DNA from: Solimonas fluminis
GTDB lineage: Bacteria > Pseudomonadota > Gammaproteobacteria > Nevskiales > Nevskiaceae
Direction of reading: 5' to 3'
NCBI RefSeq assembly: GCF_002930645.1
Contig: NZ_PSNW01000001.1
Location: 186,001 to 250,000 of the forward strand
Length of the DNA stretch: 64,000 nt
Position 1 is the stretch's first letter. Each line of letters begins with the position of its first letter. The notes under the pieces are model-generated. The model searched no databases and was not told the DNA's origin. It was given only the letters and a program-made list of their open reading frames with translations. Made by a program: the position numbers and the translations under genes. Of the stretch, positions 8,929 to 17,704 are shown one piece after another.

Positions 8929-9005
8929 AGGCGCGTAGCTCAGCTGGTTAGAGCACTACCTTGACATGGTAGGGGTCGTTGGTTCGAGTCCAATCGCGCC
9001 TACCA
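8929..9005 (+). tRNA. tRNA-Val (GAC)
   Basis: A 77-nt tRNA with acceptor stem AGGCGCG/CGCGCCT, anticodon stem CTACC/GGTAG enclosing TTGACAT (anticodon GAC, Val), a TTCGAGT T-loop and an encoded CCA at 9003-9005. Its own promoter precedes it and a terminator follows. Confidence 0.97.
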
Positions 9006-9020
9006 ACTCCGTTGGTAGAA

Positions 9021-9047
9021 AGCCCCCGAGACGATCGGGGGCTTTTT
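9021..9047 (+). terminator. Rho-independent terminator after tRNA-Val
   Basis: AGCCCCCGA (9021-9029) pairs with TCGGGGGCT (9035-9043) around GACGA and runs into TTTTT. This is the strongest terminator in the first 10 kb. Confidence 0.9.
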
Positions 9048-9349
9048 CGTTGGGCTAACTTCCCCGGACTCTCACCAACGCCCCTGCGGGCCGTGGTTGC
9101 CCGGCCCATCCATGGGCCCCACCCCTCGCTTGCGCTCGGGCTGCCCTGCGGGCGCGCCATTCCGCTCCTGCGGAATCGTCGAGTCCAGTCGCGCCTACCA
9201 ACTTACGCATCAGGACCAGGCCGAGGCACGCAAGGCGGAGATCAAGGCGAAGAAGCAGCGCATGTGCAACGGCAGCGATGCTGCATCCGGCGAAGCGGAC
9301 TCCTCGCAATAGATTTCCGGTCCGGCAAGCGCGGCAGACCCATGCTGCG
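9048..9349. other. Gap with a partial tRNA-Val copy
   Basis: No convincing gene. At 9179-9203 the last 25 bases of the tRNA-Val region (from the T-loop through CCA and ACT) are repeated with one mismatch relative to 8984-9008. The bases after it (9204-9312) encode about 35 charged residues ending at a TAG, possibly the tail of a lost gene, but no start or homology is visible. Confidence 0.6.
9179..9203 (+). repeat. Duplicated 3' end of tRNA-Val
   Basis: TCGAGTCCAG then TCGCGCCTACCAACT matches 8984-9008 with a single A-to-G change. A hairpin-forming TTCCG...CGGAA lies just before it. It may be an attachment-site remnant or the relic of a tandem tRNA gene. Confidence 0.7.
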
Positions 9350-9838
9350 TCAGGGCCTCCGCCGGTGCCGCAGCGTCATGGCCAGCGCCCGTTCCCTGTG
9401 CGCCGGGAACGGCCAGGGTGCCGCAAGCGCCGAACGCGGGGTCGGCCTGGGAGAAGGCTTCGGCGACGGCCTACCGGCTGCTTCGGCAAAGCCGGCGTCC
9501 GGGCCGGCGGGGGCCGGATCGTGGCCGGGCCGGATCGGCATGACCCGCGGCGAGGCAGGAGCAGGGTCCGTAACCGGCAGGCCCTGGATGGCCCGCCCGG
9601 CGGCCGGGGCGCGTCCGCCTGGCGCCCTTCCCTCCAGTTCTTCCAAGACGGCCTGCAGACCCTCCTCGGAATCCATGGCCTGATCCAGACGGCATTCCCA
9701 AGGCCCTGTACCCGGGACAGCGTCGCAGAGCCACTCGGCCGCAGCCTCGTCGCTGCCCAGAACCATCACGGCCCGCTGGAAGGCCTGCTTGCGCCGCGCT
9801 TCCTGCTCGGCGGCAAAGGATTGGTGTAGTCCGTACAT
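9350..9838 (-). CDS. Hypothetical protein with MbcA/ParS-like antitoxin segment
   Basis: A 162-residue protein starting at the ATG at 9838 (MYGLHQSFAAEQEARRKQAF). Residues 25-75 read like the C-terminal toxin-binding domain of MbcA/ParS (DUF2384) antitoxins: a V-L-GSDEAAAEWL helix, a P-G-x-G-P turn, then DSEEGLQAVLEELEG. The rest, about 85 residues, is rich in Pro, Arg and Ala and looks disordered. No RES-type toxin gene lies nearby, so if this is an antitoxin it is an orphan. The open frame extends upstream to 10219, but that part has no coding character. Assignment is tentative. Confidence 0.45.
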   Translation of the reverse strand: MYGLHQSFAAEQEARRKQAFQRAVMVLGSDEAAAEWLCDAVPGTGPWECRLDQAMDSEEGLQAVLEELEGRAPGGRAPAAGRAIQGLPVTDPAPASPRVMPIRPGHDPAPAGPDAGFAEAAGRPSPKPSPRPTPRSALAAPWPFPAHRERALAMTLRHRRRP

Positions 9839-10100
9839 GTTCCACCCGCCGGTCTCCGCCGGCGCGCCAGATGAGCGCGACTCGCCGCGCCCCTTGTCGA
9901 TCCTCCCCCACGGCAGCCGCCTGGAGTTGGATATTTTCCTGGGGATGGGATCGCGGCCGTTCAAGAGGGGCCCCTGCGACCGGGAACGGCGCCTGCGGCC
10001 TCCCCGGCACATCATCTGCCGTAGAGGCCCATGAGGAATCCTTGCCGGCCGGAGCCGGGCTCTTGCATTAGTCGCTCGCCCGGGACCGCGCTCTGTCCCT
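9839..10100. other. Intergenic region without a gene
   Basis: The 338 bases between the antitoxin-like gene and the haem lipoprotein contain no supported gene. The last 75 bases hold the promoter and nested palindromes described separately; the rest is GC-rich with no recognised element. Confidence 0.5.
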
Positions 10101-10137
10101 TTCAATACTTGACTTAAGTCAAATTCAAGCATTGAAT
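10101..10137 (+). promoter_or_regulatory. Nested palindromes overlapping a promoter for the haem lipoprotein
   Basis: TTGACTTAAGTCAA (10109-10122) is a perfect 14-bp palindrome. Around it, TTCAATACTTGA (10101-10112) and TCAAGCATTGAA (10125-10136) form a second inverted repeat with one mismatch. TTGACT (10109-10114) with a 17-base spacer and TTGAAT (10132-10137) would serve as a promoter, so a bound regulator would cover the -35 element. Confidence 0.55.
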
Positions 10138-10176
10138 GGCGCATCAGATAACGCAGCGACACGTCGAGGAGACACC

Positions 10177-12579
10177 GTGAATTCTGCGAAGCGGGCGCAT
10201 GGCGCCCTGGTGCTGGCAACCCTGCTGGTGGCGGCCTGCGGCGACTACAGCGGCCGCAGCGAGGGCGTTTCCGGTGACGGCAGCGGCAGTTCCCCGCGCA
10301 GCATGGGGGAACTGTTCGCCAGCCAGGTGCAGCCGCGCCTGGATTTCTGCCGCAGCTGCCATGTCGACGGCGGCCCCGGCGACGTGGAGAACGGGCAGGA
10401 CTTCATGCTCCATCCCACCGACAAGTCCCAGGACATGGCCCTGCTCCGGCTGAGCTGGGAGCGCCTGGGCAGGAACAATCCCACCTCGCGCATCCTGCTG
10501 ATGGCCTCGGGCCAGGAGACTCCGCACAGCGGCGGCGCGCCCTGGCCGGCGGGCAGCGATGCCTACAAGGCGATGGACGTGCTGCTCAAGTGCTTCGAGA
10601 ACGAGAGTACCTGCACCGGGCTGCTCGGCGGTATCGGCGGCGGCGCGGTGGAGGAACGGCCGCTGCTGGGCAGCCGCCATGGCGGGCACCTGTGGTTCGA
10701 CTTCTGCCAGGACCAGGGCGACGATGCGGTGCTGCCGCCCGATCCCCGCTCGCGGGTCGTCCCGGGCGCCAGCGACGGCAAGGCCGTGCACTTCAACGCC
10801 TACTGGGCGGACTGCCATGCCGATCCTGAGCTCGTCGGCGAACAGGCACAGCCCAAGACCTGCGGCGACCTGCGCGCGAGTTGGGCGATCGGCGACCGGC
10901 TGATGCGCGGCAACGGCGGCGAAGGCTCCGGCACCTTCTTCGCCGGAGACAAGCAGGAGGGGCAGTTCCTGCAGATGTCGATCGACGCCTACAACCGCCT
11001 GTGGCGCTTCTGGGGCCTGAACGAGCGGCCGGCGGACTTCGACTACCTGGTCGCGGAGCGCTACGGCATGCCGCTGGCGCCCTATCCCAATCCCTATCCG
11101 CTGCCGGACGAAGACCCCAACGATCCGCTCAAGCCCGGCGGCAGCGGCCAGTTGCCGGCCTTCATGACGCAGTTGCGCGGCCCCAATGGCGAGTGGACCG
11201 GCCGGGTCGGCTTCACCTGCCATGCCTGCCACAGCGGCGCGGCCGGCCTGCCCGAGGAGGGCGGCGGCTTCCACTATGGCCTGGGCAACAACCTGCAGGA
11301 CATTGCGTTGATGTCGCGCGAGGTGGGCGAAAGCGGATTGTCGCCGGGCGTGATCTTCGCGCTGTTCGGCACCAGCCGCGGCACCAACAACGCCAGCGAC
11401 GTGAACGTTTTCTTCCTGGCCAACCAGAACACCGGCCTGCGCCTGGACCAGTACACGCTGGGCATGCTGCTGTCGGGCTCCACCGCCTCGGGCGATACGC
11501 CGTCCTGGTGGAACATGGGCTCGCGCCCGCTGAAGTTCCAGGACGGCTACTTCGCCGGCGATTCCAGCCGCGTGGACCTGATCTTCTACACGCCGATCGA
11601 CGGCGTGCTCGGCGGCCAGTCCGGCGAGGACTGGGTGCGCGCGCACGCGCAGCACGCCGACAAGTGGATCCTTTCGCTGAAGTCCCCCGAGTACCCGCTG
11701 CCGGTGGACACGGCGCTGGCCGAACGCGGCGCCATCCTGTTCCACAGCAAGGATCTCTGGGGGGCGGGCCTGGACAACCCCGCGCCGCGGCCGGAAGGTG
11801 GCAACGGCTCCTGCGCCAGCTGCCATGGCGCCTACTCGCCGCGCTACGTGCACGACGCCAGCTATCTGGCGGATCCGTCCATGGAAGGCGTCGCCAGCAA
11901 CATCGCGGCGCACGAGGTGATCCGCACCGACCGCCGCCGCGCCGACACCAACAACGAGGCGGTGAACCAGTACGGCTCCACCAGCTTCCTCGGCTACCCC
12001 GAAACGATCGGCACCGAGCACGACTGCGGCCCGCGCAACCGCGAGGAGATCCGCGGCGACCGCCCGCTGGGCTACCTCGCGCCGCCGCTGTACGGCGTCT
12101 GGGCCTCGGCACCCTATCTGCACAACGGCTCGGTACCGGACGCCTGGACGCTGCTCAAGCCCGACGAACGGCCGAAGATCTGGCGCCGAGTCTCCACCCC
12201 GGCTCCGGAAGGCATGGAGGGCAAGGTGGTGATGGGCTACGACGTCAGCATGGCGCGCGCCTATGACCCGAAGAAGCTGGGCTGGAAGTACGATGCCCTG
12301 GCCTGCGGCATGGGCACCCTGCCCTTCATCGACTGCAACCCGGGCAGCGACAGCACGCCTCTGGTGCAGCGCGTGCTGCACGCGCTCTACGGCAATGTGC
12401 TGCTGGCCTGGAACCTGGGGCAGCTGCCGATCTTCCTGCAGGTGTCCCAGCAGCAGGCCGAGGACCGCAAGATCTACAACACACACCTCTACAGCCAGGG
12501 CAACCAGGGTCATGACTTCGCCGCCGTGCTCACCGACACCGAGCGCGAGGCGATCATCGAATACCTGAAGACCCTGTAG
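10177..12579 (+). CDS. RoxA-like multihaem c-type cytochrome lipoprotein
   Basis: An 800-residue exported lipoprotein: signal peptide and lipobox LVAAC with the acylated Cys at residue 21. Three haem c attachment motifs are present: CRSCH at 58-62, CHACH at 348-352 and CASCH at 546-550. The C-terminal third (CASCHGAYSPRYVHD..., then LAPPLYGVWASAPYLHNGSVPDAW) matches the layout of the rubber oxygenase RoxA and related dihaem peroxidase-like cytochromes. The GTG at 10177 is chosen because GAGGAG lies 6 bases upstream and the lipobox then falls at the right distance. RoxA has two haems, so the N-terminal third motif is extra. Substrate is unknown; polyisoprene or another lipid is a guess from the family. 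Confidence 0.7.
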   Translation: MNSAKRAHGALVLATLLVAACGDYSGRSEGVSGDGSGSSPRSMGELFASQVQPRLDFCRSCHVDGGPGDVENGQDFMLHPTDKSQDMALLRLSWERLGRNNPTSRILLMASGQETPHSGGAPWPAGSDAYKAMDVLLKCFENESTCTGLLGGIGGGAVEERPLLGSRHGGHLWFDFCQDQGDDAVLPPDPRSRVVPGASDGKAVHFNAYWADCHADPELVGEQAQPKTCGDLRASWAIGDRLMRGNGGEGSGTFFAGDKQEGQFLQMSIDAYNRLWRFWGLNERPADFDYLVAERYGMPLAPYPNPYPLPDEDPNDPLKPGGSGQLPAFMTQLRGPNGEWTGRVGFTCHACHSGAAGLPEEGGGFHYGLGNNLQDIALMSREVGESGLSPGVIFALFGTSRGTNNASDVNVFFLANQNTGLRLDQYTLGMLLSGSTASGDTPSWWNMGSRPLKFQDGYFAGDSSRVDLIFYTPIDGVLGGQSGEDWVRAHAQHADKWILSLKSPEYPLPVDTALAERGAILFHSKDLWGAGLDNPAPRPEGGNGSCASCHGAYSPRYVHDASYLADPSMEGVASNIAAHEVIRTDRRRADTNNEAVNQYGSTSFLGYPETIGTEHDCGPRNREEIRGDRPLGYLAPPLYGVWASAPYLHNGSVPDAWTLLKPDERPKIWRRVSTPAPEGMEGKVVMGYDVSMARAYDPKKLGWKYDALACGMGTLPFIDCNPGSDSTPLVQRVLHALYGNVLLAWNLGQLPIFLQVSQQQAEDRKIYNTHLYSQGNQGHDFAAVLTDTEREAIIEYLKTL

Positions 12580-12625
12580 CCGGCACCGGGGTAAGCTTCC
12601 GGCCATCCGCTGCCGGAAGCTCCCG

Positions 12626-12727
12626 ATGAAGCGGCCCTTCTCCCGCCTGCGCTCCGGCCTCGGCCGCCGGGGCTGGGGGCTGCTCCTGGACCGTGCCTAT
12701 CCGCTGCTCGATGCCACGGGCGCGTAG
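12626..12727 (+). CDS. Possible small ORF, 33 residues
   Basis: MKRPFSRLRSGLGRR followed by WGWGLLLDR-like sequence and ending in a TAG at 12725. A weak GGAAG lies 6 bases upstream. Arg-rich, no recognised family; it lies between the haem lipoprotein and the convergent ABC permease. It may be chance. Confidence 0.2.
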   Translation: MKRPFSRLRSGLGRRGWGLLLDRAYPLLDATGA

Positions 12728-12753
12728 GACGGCGAACGGCCCCGAGGGACAGC

Positions 12754-13517
12754 TCAGTTCTTCAACCGATACCCGGTCTTGAAGATCCAGCCCACCACCA
12801 GCAGGCACAGGCCGAAGAAGCCCAGCGTCGCCAGCAGGCTGATCCCGATGCCCACGTCCGACTCGCCGTAGAAGCTCCAGCGGAAGCCGGAGATCAGGTA
12901 GACGATGGGATTGAACAGGCTGAAGCTGCGCCAGGCCGGCGGCAGCATGTCGATGCTGTAGAAAGCTCCGCCGAGGAAGGTCAGCGGCGTCACGATCAGC
13001 ATCGGGATCACCTGCAGCTGTTCGAAACCCTTGGCCCAGATGCCGATGATGAAGCCAAACAGGCTGAAAGTGACGGCCGTCAGCACCAGGAAGGCCAGCA
13101 TCCAGAACGGATGCAGGATCTGCACCGGCACGAAGAAGTTGGCCGTCAGCAGGATCACCGAGCCGATCATCACCGACTTGGTCGCCGCGGCGCCCACGTA
13201 GGCCAGCACGATCTCCGCCGGCGACACCGGCGCGGACAGCAGCTCGTAGATGGTCCCGGTGAACTTCGGGAAATGGATGCCGAAGGAGGCGTTGAAGATG
13301 CTCTCGGTGAACAGCGACAGCATGATCAGGCCCGGCACGATGAAGGCGCCGTAGGGCACGCCGTTGACCTCGCTCATGCGCGAGCCGATGGCGGCACCGA
13401 ACACGATGAAGTACAGCGAGGTGGTGATGACCGGGGTCATCAGGCTCTGCCACAGGGTGCGGCGGAACCGCGCCAGCTCGAAATGGTAGATGGCCCAGAC
13501 GCCGTGGCGGTTGAACC

Positions 13518-13521
<4 letters not shown>
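12754..13521 (-). CDS. ABC-2 type transporter permease
   Basis: A 255-residue membrane protein with six hydrophobic segments and the ABC-2 signature toward the C-terminus ([37 protein letters not shown]), typical of the YadH/NodJ-like permeases. Its start at 13521 overlaps the stop of the ATPase gene as ATGA, so the two proteins are made together and should form one exporter of two permeases and two ATPases. Substrate cannot be read from the sequence; YadGH-type pairs are still poorly defined. Confidence 0.9.
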
Positions 13522-14456
<935 letters not shown>

Positions 14457-14558
14457 GGGCGCGACCTTAGCAAAGCCGCATGGCGGGGGCCATCTCGGGC
14501 TTGTAAGCAAATGTAAACCGCCCGGACCTGCGGGCGAACGGCCGCTCGGTCCCCCGGC

Positions 14559-14891
14559 CTACTTCAGGTCTGCCTTGCCGTTGTTCTTCGAGTCCAGCGG
14601 CTCGGTCCAGACCCGCGTCACGCGTCCGCGGATCAGTTCCACCCACAGCGTCTGCGCCGGCCGGCCCTGGCCGATGAACATCCATTGTTCGCCGATCGGC
14701 AGGCCTTCCGTGGGATTGAGCGGCACCACCCGATCCGGGTACTTGCCCGCCGCGGCACGCACCTGCGCCTCGGCGTCGCCCAGCTTCACCGTGCCGCCGT
14801 TCCAGGGCACGGGCTTGTCGGTCACCAGCGGCGCGGCGGACAGGCCCGCCATCCAGGCCAGCGCCAGCCCCGCGATCCATCGCCTGTTCAT
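14559..14891 (-). CDS. Small secreted protein of unknown function
   Basis: A 110-residue protein with a signal peptide (MNRRWIAGLALAWMAGLSAA, cleavage about residue 20) followed by a mostly strand-forming mature part (DKPVPWNGGTVKLGDAEAQVRAAAGKYPD, ending in SKNNGKADLK). No family is recognised, although the GDAEAQVRAA... pattern recalls small DUF2845-type periplasmic proteins. Its ribosome binding site GGAGGAG lies in the 3' arm of a 10-bp hairpin (14899-14929), so initiation may be limited by RNA structure. It stands alone between the ABC operon and the PF10118 gene. Confidence 0.65.
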   Translation of the reverse strand: MNRRWIAGLALAWMAGLSAAPLVTDKPVPWNGGTVKLGDAEAQVRAAAGKYPDRVVPLNPTEGLPIGEQWMFIGQGRPAQTLWVELIRGRVTRVWTEPLDSKNNGKADLK

Positions 14892-14898
14892 CAGAGCA

Positions 14899-14929
14899 CT
14901 CCTCCGGCCGATCCGGGCCGCCGGAGGAG
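14899..14929 (-). promoter_or_regulatory. Hairpin covering a ribosome binding site
   Basis: CTCCTCCGGC (14899-14908) pairs with GCCGGAGGAG (14920-14929). On the minus strand the pairing hides the GGAGGAG ribosome binding site of the secreted-protein gene that starts at 14891. It could also act as a weak terminator for the upstream gene ending at 14946. Confidence 0.4.
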
Positions 14930-14945
14930 GATCATACAGCGCGCC

Positions 14946-15899
14946 TCAGGCCGCGGCGCGCGCGGCCGCCGGCGAGGAGTTCAGGTAGGCCAGGGCCTGT
15001 TCGGTGGAACCTTCCTTGACGGGGTCGTACCAGGGGCTGAAGAACGGCAGCTGCTTGAGGAAGATCAGCCAGAACGGGTTGGGCAACTGTCCGGTCCTGC
15101 TGACGCGATACCATTCGCGCCAGATCCAGGGCTTCCACAGCGCCGGCTTCTTGCCGGCAAAGCGTGCATCCTGGCCCATCAGGTGCGCGGCGCCGTCCAC
15201 CCACAGCGCGAAGACCATCGGGGTGGCGATACAGGCCAGGTAGTAGCGCGAAGGATAGCTGCCGCCCAGGTGCTGGTAGAGGTCGAAGGCGACGCTGCGG
15301 TGCTCCACTTCCTCGGCGCCGTGCCAGCGGATCAAGTCCAGCAGCACCGGGTCGGCGCCCGCCGCGTCCCAATGCTGGTTCTCCAGGGCGTACTTGCCCA
15401 GCACGCAGGTCATGTGCTCCACCGCGGCGATGATGCCCAGGCGGAACACCAGCCATTCCTTCTGCAGGAACTTCGGCAGCTTGCGGCCGAAGGGTTCGTC
15501 GGCCAGGACCTGCTCGAACAGGAAGTCCATGATGCGGGTGTTGCGCTCGGTCTCGATGCCGCGCTTCTTCAGGTAGCCCTCGATGGCGCCGCCATGTGCA
15601 CGCGCGTGCATCGCCTCCTGGCGCATGAACATCTGGATGTCGTCGCGCAGCTTGGCGTCGGTGACATGGGGCAGCGCCTTGTTGTAGAGGCGGCAGAACC
15701 AGAACTCGCCGGCCGGCAGGATCGTGTTGATCTCGTTGATGAAGTAGCTGGCGAAGGGATGCCCCGGGATCCAGTCGGTGGGGGTCTGCTCCCAGTCGAA
15801 CTGGACCTTGCGCGGGATCAGGCGTCCCTGCGTGTTGGAAGCAGGCTTCGCGGGTTTTCCGGTCTCGCCTAGCTTGGCGGTGATTTCGGTTACGGCCAT
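14946..15899 (-). CDS. PF10118 family predicted metal-dependent hydrolase
   Basis: A 317-residue protein of the PF10118 family, helical and ferritin-like. Likely metal ligands are in RQEAMHARAH (near residue 93) and HGAEEVEHRSVAFD (near 200), and the C-terminal part ends with an SSPAAARAAA tail. It is the last gene of an operon behind the EphD-like fusion (25-base gap) and the M24 gene. A paralogue lies at 47995-48882. The family's reaction is not established; its place here suggests a role in oxidising or hydrolysing a lipid-derived compound. Confidence 0.8.
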   Translation of the reverse strand: MAVTEITAKLGETGKPAKPASNTQGRLIPRKVQFDWEQTPTDWIPGHPFASYFINEINTILPAGEFWFCRLYNKALPHVTDAKLRDDIQMFMRQEAMHARAHGGAIEGYLKKRGIETERNTRIMDFLFEQVLADEPFGRKLPKFLQKEWLVFRLGIIAAVEHMTCVLGKYALENQHWDAAGADPVLLDLIRWHGAEEVEHRSVAFDLYQHLGGSYPSRYYLACIATPMVFALWVDGAAHLMGQDARFAGKKPALWKPWIWREWYRVSRTGQLPNPFWLIFLKQLPFFSPWYDPVKEGSTEQALAYLNSSPAAARAAA

Positions 15900-15924
15900 G
15901 GAAAAGCTCCTGTGGCGATCGGGT

Positions 15925-17679
15925 TCAGGGGGCGACGTCGAGGCGTGCCAGGCGGCGCGACAGCGCCGGGAAGAAGCGCGACAGCAGCCGCGAGCCATGG
16001 GCTTCCACTCCGACCGGCACCTCGGCACGCTTGTGCTCCACCGCGTCCAGGATCGCGCGGGCGATGGTCTGCGGCTTGAGGTTGCGCTTCTGGTACAGCT
16101 TGGTGGCGCTCTGCTGCCGGCGCGCCTCCTCTTCCGGCGAGGCGCCGACGAAGCGGGTGCTCTGCGTGATGTTGGTGATCGACAGGCCCGGGCAGATGGT
16201 GCTGACCTCGATCTTGCGGTCGGCCAGTTCGGCGCGGATGCAGTCGCTGAGCATCATCACCGCGGCCTTGCTGGTGTTGTAGGCCGACATGAAGCGCGAG
16301 GGCGTGAAGCCGCCCATGGAGGCCACGTTGACGATGTGCCCCTGCTTGCCGGCGGCGATCATCTGCTTGCCGAACAAGCGCGAGCCATGGATCACGCCCC
16401 AGAGGTTGACGCGCAGAACGCGCTCCCAGTCGGCATCGCTGGTGTCGAAGAAGGAGCCCGCCACCCCGATGCCGGCGTTGTTGACGACGATGTCCGGGGC
16501 GCCCAGCTCCTTCTCGACCCAGTCCGCCAGCGACTGCATGTCCTCGATGCTGCCGACGTCGGTCTTGCGCGCCCAGGCCTGGGCGCCCAGCAGGCGCGAC
16601 AGCTCGGCGGTACGCTCGGCGGCTTCCAGGTTGATGTCCACGGCGATGATGTCCGCGCCGGCTTCCGCGAACAGCAGCGAGGTCTCGCGGCCGAAGCCGG
16701 AGCCGGCGCCGGTGATCACCACCAGCTTGCCGCTGTGGGCCTTGCCGCGGCGCTCCTCGCGCACGCGGGCACGCTTGAGCGCCGCAGACTCCACGCCGCG
16801 CTCGACGAAGTCCACGAACTCCGCGGCATGGGCCGCCACCAACTCGGGATGGCTGACCTGCAGCCAGTGGCCGGCGTCCACCTCGCGGCGCCAGAGGTTG
16901 GGCACCCACTGCGGCAGGTCGTCCCAGATCTCCTGCACCATGAACTTGTCGCCGCGCGGCACGATCAGCTGCACCGGAAGCTCGGTGCGGCGCTCCTGCG
17001 GATTGAGCAGGCGCTTCACGAAATTGGCGCGGTAGAGGTTGACGCCGTTGGCGCCGTCGCGGGTCTGCGTCGGATTCGGCTCGGCTTCGGCGATGCCTTC
17101 CACCTTCTCCAGCAGCGTCGGCCAGAGCTTGTCGAGGCCGCCCTTCCACAGCGCCGGCGCCAGCACCGGCAGCTGGAACATGCCGATGTACCAGCTGTGC
17201 GCCAGCTGGCGCCCGACCTGCGCGATCTTCTCCGGCGATCCGCTGCGCAGGCGGTTCATGATCCAGTAGCTGGCGTGGTCGATGCTCGGCCCCGAGATCG
17301 AGGTGTAGGACGCGATGCGGCCCTCCATGCGCTCGGTAGTCACCGCTTCCCAGCACTGGATCGAGCCCCAGTCGTGGCAGACCAGGTGCACCGGCTTGTC
17401 GGGGCTGACGTTGTCGACCACGGCGGCCAAGTCGGCCACCAGGTGGTCCAGGTCGTAGGCCGCCGTGTGATCCGGCGTGCTGGAGCGGCCGGCACCACGC
17501 ACGTCGTAGGCCACCACGTAGTAGCGCTGCGACAGGATCTCCGCGGTGGCCTTCCAGACGCTGGCGGCGTCGGGATAGCCGTGCACCAGCACGATGGTGG
17601 GCTTCTTCTTGCCGGGCTTGCCCCATTCGTACACGGCGAGTTCGATGCCGCCCGACTGGACGATCTGGCTGGGTGTCAT
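15925..17679 (-). CDS. ephD: EphD-type fusion: alpha/beta hydrolase and short-chain dehydrogenase
   Basis: A 584-residue two-domain enzyme. Residues 1-300 are an epoxide-hydrolase-like alpha/beta hydrolase: oxyanion motif HGYP at 33-36, nucleophile D103 in HDWGS, and the catalytic His H271 in DAGHW. Residues 315-584 are an SDR: TGAGSGFG at 323-330, NNAG at 400-403, and S454, Y467, K471 as the catalytic set. This domain order matches EphD of Mycobacterium tuberculosis. The start at 17679 follows AGGAGCAAGTC. It sits in an M24-EphD-PF10118 operon. Epoxide or fatty-acid substrates are inferred; no activity can be proven from sequence. Confidence 0.85.
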   Translation of the reverse strand: MTPSQIVQSGGIELAVYEWGKPGKKKPTIVLVHGYPDAASVWKATAEILSQRYYVVAYDVRGAGRSSTPDHTAAYDLDHLVADLAAVVDNVSPDKPVHLVCHDWGSIQCWEAVTTERMEGRIASYTSISGPSIDHASYWIMNRLRSGSPEKIAQVGRQLAHSWYIGMFQLPVLAPALWKGGLDKLWPTLLEKVEGIAEAEPNPTQTRDGANGVNLYRANFVKRLLNPQERRTELPVQLIVPRGDKFMVQEIWDDLPQWVPNLWRREVDAGHWLQVSHPELVAAHAAEFVDFVERGVESAALKRARVREERRGKAHSGKLVVITGAGSGFGRETSLLFAEAGADIIAVDINLEAAERTAELSRLLGAQAWARKTDVGSIEDMQSLADWVEKELGAPDIVVNNAGIGVAGSFFDTSDADWERVLRVNLWGVIHGSRLFGKQMIAAGKQGHIVNVASMGGFTPSRFMSAYNTSKAAVMMLSDCIRAELADRKIEVSTICPGLSITNITQSTRFVGASPEEEARRQQSATKLYQKRNLKPQTIARAILDAVEHKRAEVPVGVEAHGSRLLSRFFPALSRRLARLDVAP

Positions 17680-17704
17680 GACTTGCTCCTCGGATGCTGT
17701 TGTT

